Made by a program: the position numbers and the translations under genes. Below the pieces are notes generated by a model that saw nothing but the letters and a program-made list of their open reading frames with translations, had not been told where the DNA came from and made no database searches. 64,000 nucleotides of DNA from Gallionella sp. (GTDB taxonomy: Bacteria; Pseudomonadota; Gammaproteobacteria; Burkholderiales; Gallionellaceae), in NCBI GenBank assembly GCA_028687575.1, contig JAQTZW010000012.1:1-64000 (forward strand), in the 5' to 3' direction. Shown piece after piece: positions 58,052 through 64,000 of this stretch. How positions within the stretch are numbered: position 1 is the stretch's first letter; each line of letters opens with the position of its first letter.

Positions 58052-59541
58052 AAACCGTCCTGTTCATCAATTCAACGGGGGCGCGATACTTTAGGCGCGT
58101 CGAGGGTCTCTGGCGGGAAATTGAAGCACCGGATAGCCGTGAGAAACTTTGGGTGGTCGCCAATCTTCCCGAAGAATCGCTTGAGACCTGCGCCTTCCCC
58201 TTCCTGATCGGACGCGACCGCAGCAACTTCCTTGAGCGGCGGCTAAACAACAACTTCCCTCACAGCAAATACCGCAGCGCACCCGTCATTTCTGGCGGCA
58301 TGCTTAGCTCCGGCACAGCGGTACTCACCGGCCTGACCACCGCTGATCTGGTGATCACTCAAATTGAGAATCTAAACATCTCCATCTCGGGTGTCTGGGG
58401 GGTAGGCATGTTGCTAACCCTGATGGCCAGGCAACTCAAACTCTCCAATGTGGTAATCGCCCTGCCGAGCGCCCATCACTTGCGCATTCTGGCAATCAAG
58501 GACGGCCTGCCTGCGCTGACGCGCTGTGTGAGACGGTACAGTGAAGACATTGATAACGGGCAAAGCAGCGATACCAGCGAGATATTGCGCACCCGCCAGC
58601 ATCTGGAAAATCAACGGGTGTTCGAACATGACAAGTTCCCGCCAGTACTCTATCTAGGAGAAACCACTGCGCTAAAAACCCAGTTCAATACCGCCGGACT
58701 AACACTGCTTCCCTTGCCCGACACACTCTTGCCCCAAGGCGAGTCGGGCAATCTGCATGCGTTGTTTGAATACGTCATCAAATCGCCCCCCGGCCAGATT
58801 GCCCCGCTGCCGATACGCGCCCGCCATCTGGCCGAGACTCTGCGCAATCTATCCTATTTCGGCATCGGTGCCAGCCTGCTTTCCATCATCCTTTTTGGTC
58901 AGGCTGATTTCCGCAAACTGATAGACCTGCACCAGCGCGCACAAACCCTGCAAGCTGATTTGCAACTTGCCACAGGCGAACGCAACCACCTGGCTGACAA
59001 CATCGTCGCAACCGGCAAAAATCCCGCCTTGGTGCGTCAGGCAACCCGCTTCGCGGCACTTGAATTGGATAGCGCACCCACTGCAGAAAGCCTCTTCCAA
59101 CTGGCCGCCACCGCCATTGCCGACCAGCCTCAGGCTCGCATCAAAACGCTGTCTTTCCGGTTGCCCAAACCCAACGAGCGCTTCTGCCGCGCGCAAAGCA
59201 CCGTCGAATTGCCGTTGATCAGCGGAAGCAAACCGGACGATGCCGGCGTGGATGAAACTTCCGGTTTGCCTGTCCGTCTTGCAGAATTGCAATTCGACGT
59301 ACTGCTGCCAAGCGACCTTCCTCCTGCCGCGCAGGCCGTGATACGCAAGCACATATCGTCCACCCTGAACACACTGAAAGGTGTCCAGTTAATGGACGAC
59401 CCTGCGGCATTTTCACTCATCAACACCCTGAAGGGCGGACTCGGTATGGAAAAGCAGGAATCCGAGAACATCTGGTGTATGAGCGTACTCTGGAAACAGC
59501 ATACCGATACCACACCTGCTGTAGCGAAGGAGCAGCCATGA
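58048..59541 (+). CDS. MshI-position inner-membrane assembly protein (PilM/GspL-like, degenerate)
   Basis: The 497-residue protein occupies the MshI/PilM-PilN place in the operon. Residues 1-265 are cytosolic, with alternating strands and helices and SISGVWGVGMLLTLMARQL, but I find none of the actin-like nucleotide motifs of PilM. A single membrane helix at about 275-290 (YFGIGASLLSIILFG) is followed by a coiled coil (LHQRAQTLQADLQLATGERN) and a periplasmic ferredoxin-like domain, as in PilN/GspL. It thus looks like a fused PilM-PilN protein whose cytosolic half has diverged. Both neighbours overlap it by 4 bp. Confidence 0.65.
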   Translation: MKTVLFINSTGARYFRRVEGLWREIEAPDSREKLWVVANLPEESLETCAFPFLIGRDRSNFLERRLNNNFPHSKYRSAPVISGGMLSSGTAVLTGLTTADLVITQIENLNISISGVWGVGMLLTLMARQLKLSNVVIALPSAHHLRILAIKDGLPALTRCVRRYSEDIDNGQSSDTSEILRTRQHLENQRVFEHDKFPPVLYLGETTALKTQFNTAGLTLLPLPDTLLPQGESGNLHALFEYVIKSPPGQIAPLPIRARHLAETLRNLSYFGIGASLLSIILFGQADFRKLIDLHQRAQTLQADLQLATGERNHLADNIVATGKNPALVRQATRFAALELDSAPTAESLFQLAATAIADQPQARIKTLSFRLPKPNERFCRAQSTVELPLISGSKPDDAGVDETSGLPVRLAELQFDVLLPSDLPPAAQAVIRKHISSTLNTLKGVQLMDDPAAFSLINTLKGGLGMEKQESENIWCMSVLWKQHTDTTPAVAKEQP

Positions 59542-60146
59542 ATGCCTACCGCGTGGTACTCAAACCTGCCCGTGCGGCACTGATTCTATTTGCGCTGTCA
59601 GTCGTGATTGCAATCGCCGTTGTCATCGGCCTCGCCCATTTCCGCACGACGCAGGAACAGGCCATCATGCAAACCGAGCAACAATTGACCGACACCCGTG
59701 ATGAAATCAGGAAACTCACCTATGATCTCGACTCGATCAACCAGCTTGCCGAAAAATACCAGCGTCTGGCCAGACTGGGGTTGGTCGGCAAGCCCGACCG
59801 GGATGCCTGGGTAGAAAATCTGAAGAACCTATACCGCGATACCCGCCTGCCGCCGACCCTGCGCTACACGCTGGCACCCGCGCAATTGATGAGCACGCAA
59901 CCCGTGCCAGCCGATGACCCTAAAGCCTATTTGAACAACGTGCTATTCCATGACCTAACGCTTGAACTTTCCGCCATCCACGATGTTGAATTTCTTGACT
60001 TCATGGGAAAACTCAATCAGGAATGGAATGCCCCCTACCGATTAGAGACATGCCATATCGCGCGCGAAGTCGCACCAACCAGTGGATTACAGATTCGTTG
60101 CGTACTGCAGATTTACTCATTACCAGAACCGGAGAAAACACCTTAG
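59538..60146 (+). CDS. PilO/MshJ-like inner-membrane protein
   Basis: The 202-residue protein has an N-terminal membrane helix (AALILFALSVVIAIAVVIGL), a coiled coil (TEQQLTDTRDEIRKLTYDLD) and a small alpha/beta periplasmic domain ending in RCVLQIYSLPEPEKTP. This layout is that of PilO, GspM and MshJ. It starts with an ATGA overlap with the previous gene. Sequence similarity to named families is too low to be certain, but position, size and topology agree. Confidence 0.7.
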   Translation: MNAYRVVLKPARAALILFALSVVIAIAVVIGLAHFRTTQEQAIMQTEQQLTDTRDEIRKLTYDLDSINQLAEKYQRLARLGLVGKPDRDAWVENLKNLYRDTRLPPTLRYTLAPAQLMSTQPVPADDPKAYLNNVLFHDLTLELSAIHDVEFLDFMGKLNQEWNAPYRLETCHIAREVAPTSGLQIRCVLQIYSLPEPEKTP

Positions 60147-60171
60147 CATTCGGATACAGGGAGACAGCATC

Positions 60172-60555
60172 ATGGCAAACAAACCATTCGAAGTTATCAG
60201 CGGTGTCATATTACTGGCACTGATGATGAACAATGCGAGCGGTAACGCCATCGGCACCGTGTTTTTCTCCCCTGCCGAACGCGCCGCGCTGGTCGCCGCC
60301 CGCCAGGGCATCACACAAACCGCCATTTACAGCGTCAATGGCATCATCCGCCGTGCGGGTGGTAAAAGCGTGGTGTGGGTCAACGGCAGAGCAGTGAACG
60401 AATCCCCGCAGGATGAGATTATCCCCACGCTGAAAATCTCCCGCGACCATGTGGAGATAGAAGACAAACCCATCAAGGTAGGCGAATCGCTGGATGTCAT
60501 CTCCGGCCAGCGCATCCTGCGCCTGCCCGAAAAGGCCGTGCAGGTGAAGCCGTGA
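60172..60555 (+). CDS. MshK-like periplasmic assembly protein
   Basis: The 127-residue protein has a signal peptide (1-25, ending SGNA) and a small domain with FFSPAERAALVAARQG, SVNGIIRRAGGKSVVWVNGR and IKVGESLDVISGQ, a pattern like the homology region of GspC/PilP and of MshK. It probably links the inner-membrane platform to the secretin MshL. The ATG at 60172 lies 9 bases after AGGGAGA. The 25-bp gap before it is the only one between mshL and the response regulator gene. Its end overlaps the next gene by 4 bp. Confidence 0.7.
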   Translation: MANKPFEVISGVILLALMMNNASGNAIGTVFFSPAERAALVAARQGITQTAIYSVNGIIRRAGGKSVVWVNGRAVNESPQDEIIPTLKISRDHVEIEDKPIKVGESLDVISGQRILRLPEKAVQVKP

Positions 60556-61985
60556 ACCTCAAGTCAGACCAAAAAGGCATCGCACTTTTGGTGTTTGTCA
60601 CCGTACTGATCACTGCCGCTGCTGCCGTGACGGTCAAGGCGCTCAACAGCAACAACAGCAGCCAGATCGCGCGCGACAAGATCACCGCCGCCGCACTGGC
60701 ACAGGCTAAGGATGCGCTGATCGGTTATGCCATCACTTATCCTGACACCCATCCAACCTCCCCGCAAGTGATGGGCTATCTCCCCTGCCCCGACACAGCC
60801 GGCACGGCAGAAATCGGCGGAGAAGGGGGTGCCACAGGGAATTGCGGAACAATGAACACCAACAGCATCGGGCGACTGCCATGGAAAACGCTGAATATCA
60901 CCCCGTTGCGCGGCGGCGATGGTGAGTGCCTGTGGTACGCAGTAGCGGGAACATACAAGAACAATCCCAAAACCGGCCTGATGAACTGGGATACCGGCGG
61001 ACAATTACAGGTTTATGCCGCCAATGGCACGTCAGCTTTGACCAGTACCGACAATCAGGCTGTGGCAGTGATCTTTGCGCCGGGTCCGGTCACCCCAGGA
61101 CAGAGCCGCACAGGCACGGCTGCCCCTATGTGCGGCGGCAATTACACCGTCAGCAATTACCTCGACCGTAGCAATTGTCCCGGCGCGAGTTGCCGGGACA
61201 ACACCTCCGCCAGCGGGCCTTTCTACACAGGGCCCATCCTTGACAGCACCGGCAACCCCCTGCTGAATGACAGGCTCGCTTTCATCACCCAGCAGGACAT
61301 CTGGAATGCCATCAAAAGACGCCAGGACTTCCTCGGCACGCTGGACACCATGACCCGGCGCACCGCCGAATGCATCGCTAAATTTGGCACTACCAACAAT
61401 GACCCCGCCAACAAGAGCATGCCTTGGCCAGCCGCACTCGCCCTTTCCGACTATACCGACAACACCCGCTATAACGATGTTGACGGGCTGCTTGCCGGAC
61501 GTGTTCCCTACAAGGTCAATACCGCGCGCGGCCAAACCGGAAACACCATTCCCAGCCTTTATTACCTGCTGAAAGACGACAATCCAAGCGGGTCGGCCTA
61601 TTGCGCAAGCGGCTGGGGCAATGTTTATCCTTGGTGGGATAACTGGAAAGATCACCTGTTCTATGCCATCAGCGAAAGATACCGCCCATCCTCCTCGCCC
61701 ACCACTGCCTGCTCCAGCGGACATTGCGTAAATGTGAACAGCGGCGGGAATTACGCCGCCGTGGTGATCTTTGCCGGGGAAAGACTCGCCAGCCAGATAC
61801 GCACCGACAAGAGCATCGTCTCGGCCTATCTGGAAGGCCGCAATGCCGCCAACGTCGGTTCTGCCCACCCCAACGGGCACGAGAATTACCAGTCCGAAGA
61901 CGCCAGCAGCACATTCAACGACATCGTCTATTGCATCAGGGAAGACCTGTCGGTGGTAAAGGGAACGGCTACAGGATGCCCATGA
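60552..61985 (+). CDS. Large cysteine-rich PilX/GspK-like prepilin-type protein
   Basis: The N terminus MNLKSDQKGIALLVFVTVLI fits a type IV prepilin leader (cleavage after QKG) followed by a hydrophobic helix that lacks the usual Glu5, as in GspK and PilX minor pilins. The mature body of about 470 residues is very large for a pilin and has 12 cysteines, among them YLPCPDTAG, GNCGT, MCGG, SCRD, YCAS and a final TGCP. It could sit at the fibre tip and be held together by disulfides. The LPCP motif also occurs in the next gene product. The GTG start overlaps the previous stop codon. Confidence 0.75.
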   Translation: MNLKSDQKGIALLVFVTVLITAAAAVTVKALNSNNSSQIARDKITAAALAQAKDALIGYAITYPDTHPTSPQVMGYLPCPDTAGTAEIGGEGGATGNCGTMNTNSIGRLPWKTLNITPLRGGDGECLWYAVAGTYKNNPKTGLMNWDTGGQLQVYAANGTSALTSTDNQAVAVIFAPGPVTPGQSRTGTAAPMCGGNYTVSNYLDRSNCPGASCRDNTSASGPFYTGPILDSTGNPLLNDRLAFITQQDIWNAIKRRQDFLGTLDTMTRRTAECIAKFGTTNNDPANKSMPWPAALALSDYTDNTRYNDVDGLLAGRVPYKVNTARGQTGNTIPSLYYLLKDDNPSGSAYCASGWGNVYPWWDNWKDHLFYAISERYRPSSSPTTACSSGHCVNVNSGGNYAAVVIFAGERLASQIRTDKSIVSAYLEGRNAANVGSAHPNGHENYQSEDASSTFNDIVYCIREDLSVVKGTATGCP

Positions 61986-62746
61986 CAGGGATGACAGACA
62001 TGAAATCACGCCCACAAACCGGATTCACCCTCGTCGAAATGGCCATCGTGCTGGCCGTCATCAGCCTAATACTCGGCGCTACGCTAACGGTATTGACCGC
62101 CCTACAAGAGCAGCGGAATATCGAAGACACCAAGAGTAGTCTGGAAGCGGCCAAAGACGCATTGCTTGGTTTTGCGGTTACCAATGGACGCCTGCCATGC
62201 CCCGCATCCAGCACATCCAACGGTATTGAAGATCCCGTCGGCGGCACGACCTCACTGATTTCCTGCACCCATCCCTATGATGGCTTCCTCCCTGCTGCAA
62301 CGCTAGGCTTACCGAATGTAGATGACCATGGCTATCTTCAGGACGCATGGCATATTGCTGCCAACCGCGTCCGCTATGCCGTGACCATCGCCAATACCCG
62401 CGCCGCCACCACCACCGACGGAATCAAGACACTTGGCATGGGCAGTTTTACGCCAAACTTATACGTCTGTGACACTGCCAGCGGAATCACTTCTTCAAGC
62501 TGCGGAACTGCCACCACACTGACCAGCCAGGCCGTTGCCATCATCTATACATTGGGGCCCAATGCACCCAATGGCGGAACGGGCACCGACGAAGCCGCCA
62601 ACCTGAACGCTGACCCCGTATTCGTCAGCCATACCGTTGCTTATGCCAAGGACTCACCTGCCAATGGAGAGTTTGACGATCAACTGCTCTGGCTCTCTCC
62701 CTACACTCTGTTCAACCGCATGGTTCAAGCGGGCAAACTTCCATGA
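61982..62746 (+). CDS. Prepilin-type protein with class III leader (pseudopilin-like)
   Basis: The leader ends in QTG before FTLVEMAIVLAVISLILGA, a classical prepilin cleavage site with Glu5 present. The helix is followed by QRNIEDTKSSLEAAKDALLG, GRLPCPASS and a variable C-terminal domain of about 200 residues with few cysteines. Length (254) exceeds that of usual major pilins. The start at 61982 overlaps the previous gene (ATGA), whereas ATG 62000 gives a shorter, more typical 8-residue leader. It ends with a 4-bp overlap with the regulator gene. Confidence 0.8.
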   Translation: MTGMTDMKSRPQTGFTLVEMAIVLAVISLILGATLTVLTALQEQRNIEDTKSSLEAAKDALLGFAVTNGRLPCPASSTSNGIEDPVGGTTSLISCTHPYDGFLPAATLGLPNVDDHGYLQDAWHIAANRVRYAVTIANTRAATTTDGIKTLGMGSFTPNLYVCDTASGITSSSCGTATTLTSQAVAIIYTLGPNAPNGGTGTDEAANLNADPVFVSHTVAYAKDSPANGEFDDQLLWLSPYTLFNRMVQAGKLP

Positions 62747-63393
62747 GCGCACAACACCATCAGACAGGCAGTTCGCCTGAGGCAGCGGAATGCGCCGCAC
62801 TGTCTTTGCTCATCGTCGAAGACGACCAATCGCTTGCCAGCTATCTAGCCGAAGTCATGAAAGCGGAAGGCTATCAAGTGGTCTGCGCGCACAGCCGGCA
62901 TGAAGCGCTATCCATCAGGCCGCAACCCCTACTGGCGCTGGTTGATCTGGGCCTGCCTCCAGCCGAAAACCGTATCACCGAAGGCATGTTCCTGCTCGAT
63001 GCGCTGCTGGCCCATGACCCGCACAGCAAGATCATCGTCATCACCGGGCAGGATGAGGAAGCCGCCGCGTTCGAGGCGGTGCGCCGGGGCGCGTTCGACT
63101 TTCTCTGCAAACCCGCGGCCATGTCGGACATCAAGGCCGCCGTCAAACGCGCCGGCCTGTTCCTACACCATGAAGAACACTTGAGCGAGACCGGCGAAGC
63201 CCGCCTGCACCTCACCGTAAAACTGGCCAACGGCCCCAAGGACACAGCCTGCGCGGTCGAAGAACAAGTAGTGCGCTCCGCCGTGGCAGATGCGCACGGC
63301 AATGTCACCGAAGCCGCGCGTCGGCTGGGGCTGGGGCGTGAACACCTGTATTACTACCTGAAAAAATACGGCATCCAGCCAGACCGTGCTTAG
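62743..63393 (+). CDS. RegA-like response regulator (receiver plus Fis-type HTH)
   Basis: A receiver domain (phospho-acceptor D68 in ALVDLGLP, T101, K123 in LCKPAA) is joined directly to a Fis-type helix-turn-helix (HGNVTEAARRLGLGREHLYY, about 186-205). There is no AAA+ sigma-54 domain, so it resembles RegA/PrrA-type regulators rather than NtrC. The gene overlaps the pseudopilin gene by 4 bp and is followed 65 bp later by a histidine kinase gene. It therefore seems dedicated to this secretion or pilus operon. Target promoters are unknown. Confidence 0.85.
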   Translation: MSAQHHQTGSSPEAAECAALSLLIVEDDQSLASYLAEVMKAEGYQVVCAHSRHEALSIRPQPLLALVDLGLPPAENRITEGMFLLDALLAHDPHSKIIVITGQDEEAAAFEAVRRGAFDFLCKPAAMSDIKAAVKRAGLFLHHEEHLSETGEARLHLTVKLANGPKDTACAVEEQVVRSAVADAHGNVTEAARRLGLGREHLYYYLKKYGIQPDRA

Positions 63394-63458
63394 CCGGATA
63401 CCGGCACACGCAGGGAGCAACAAGGAATTGGACTAAACAACAGATTAGAAGCGCCGCC

Positions 63459-64000
63459 ATGACACTTTACGCCAGCCTGCCATTGCTGTTTGTCGCCACG
63501 GGGCTGGTGCTGCTCTCAGCGGTAACTTATCTGGCGCGGCTGTTCCGCCGCCACCGACGCGCCATCAGCGCGCTGCTGGAACTGGCCCAGAGCAACCTTG
63601 ATCCGCTGCAACTCCCGGCAGCCGGATGGCCTGCGCTGGCTAGCGGCGGCATCAAGCGCATGGAATTCTCCGGCAACTGGTTCGGGCAACCGGTGCAGAA
63701 CATATTCGGCGCACCGCCCGAAGAGTGCGCCCCGAACACCTTCTCCTTCAGCGTCATCTCGGACGGCGACATCCATCTCGATTTTTGCTGCTATTCCCAT
63801 AACAGCCGTGGCGAATCGCGCCTGCTGGCCGAACATCTTTCCGGTGTCTTCCATCTGCTGCTGGAGACCGCCGTGCACAGCAGGATGGAATCCCTGTCCG
63901 CAGCCCTGGCCGAACAGGTGCGTCTGATGCTGTACCTGCAACACGATCTGCGCAACCTGGCGCAATGGGTAGAGTGGCTGGCAGCCGATTTTGATGCCGC
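63459..64000 (+). CDS. Sensor histidine kinase (partial, cut by window edge)
   Basis: The frame is open from ATG 63459 to the right edge, covering 180 residues. It starts with one membrane helix (about 7-27, LPLLFVATGLVLLSAVTYL), then a domain of about 125 residues without recognised fold. The phospho-acceptor region begins at YLQHDLRNLAQWVEWLAADF with H162, an H-box of the HDLKN type. The ATPase domain must lie beyond the edge. Its position next to the RegA-like regulator makes it the likely cognate kinase. Confidence 0.75.
   Translation, partial: MTLYASLPLLFVATGLVLLSAVTYLARLFRRHRRAISALLELAQSNLDPLQLPAAGWPALASGGIKRMEFSGNWFGQPVQNIFGAPPEECAPNTFSFSVISDGDIHLDFCCYSHNSRGESRLLAEHLSGVFHLLLETAVHSRMESLSAALAEQVRLMLYLQHDLRNLAQWVEWLAADFDA

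Noticed and set aside
61032-62015. 327-codon minus-strand frame
   Set aside because: It is antisense to the large prepilin gene, whose leader, overlaps and composition support the plus strand.

Overview
The window looks like a chromosomal segment of a betaproteobacterium, most likely order Nitrosomonadales and perhaps Gallionellaceae. This is inferred from gene order and family types (folE2/dxs/ispA/xseB beside a Rieske protein; queA-tgt-yajC-secDF; an MSHA-like pilus cluster; a PEP-CTERM protein), not from a database match. Most of it is densely packed core genome. There are no rRNA genes, CRISPR arrays or intact insertion sequences. One tRNA gene, tRNA-Leu(CAA), is present.

Layout. 0-3.4 kb: a PEP-CTERM protein, a small unknown protein, and a glutamine amidotransferase followed by an LRR-protein kinase. 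3.4-7.4 kb: folE2, then dxs-ispA-xseB for isoprenoid precursors and exonuclease VII. 7.5-11.4 kb: a Rieske oxygenase, an EamA transporter broken by one amber codon, a STAS-like protein, a possible CheZ-like protein, and rpmB-rpmG. 11.5-13.4 kb: an EAL-CBS-GGDEF c-di-GMP enzyme with an unusual cysteine cluster. 13.4-21.8 kb: a phosphate-limitation neighbourhood with an ornithine-lipid acyltransferase pair (olsA/olsB-like), phoU, dgkA, a CorA-type transporter with an MgtE-like N-terminal domain, and pstSCAB behind a convincing Pho box. 22-28.6 kb: a glycine-zipper protein, then an operon of HD-GYP response regulator, di-haem cytochrome c peroxidase and 1195-residue hybrid histidine kinase. 28.7-36.8 kb: dedA, secF, secD, yajC, tgt, queA, tRNA-Leu, a Nudix hydrolase and mnmA. 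36.9-38.1 kb: a small plastic zone with an Mrr-like nuclease, an IS110 remnant and a MITE-like repeat. 38.2-50.8 kb: purB, a methyltransferase, radC, a DUF1615 lipoprotein, coaBC, dut, a CbiX-like protein, a PEGA lipoprotein, a CBS protein, rppH, proS, a lytic transglycosylase, a TlpA-like thioredoxin and yqhA.

50.9 kb to the right edge holds one long plus-strand cluster for an MSHA-like type IV pilus or type II secretion-like machine: mshM, then mshL-mshN-mshE-mshG, three assembly proteins (MshI/J/K-like), two unusual prepilin-like proteins, a RegA-like response regulator and a histidine kinase cut by the edge. Seven of the junctions are 4-base start/stop overlaps and one is a 1-base overlap. 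No major pilin or prepilin peptidase is visible, so this is either an incomplete view or a pseudopilus system with its own two-component control. It is the best candidate in the window for an under-described system.

Three families of short dispersed repeats stand out: a 97-bp MITE-like element in two copies whose hairpin shows a compensatory base-pair change; a GGTGAAA-type repeat that supplies the last codons of folE2 and of queA and recurs upstream of rppH; and a three-hairpin repeat that ends at the ribosome binding site of mnmA. c-di-GMP is a recurring theme: an EAL-GGDEF enzyme, an HD-GYP enzyme and a pilus ATPase with a c-di-GMP-binding type N-terminal domain all occur here.
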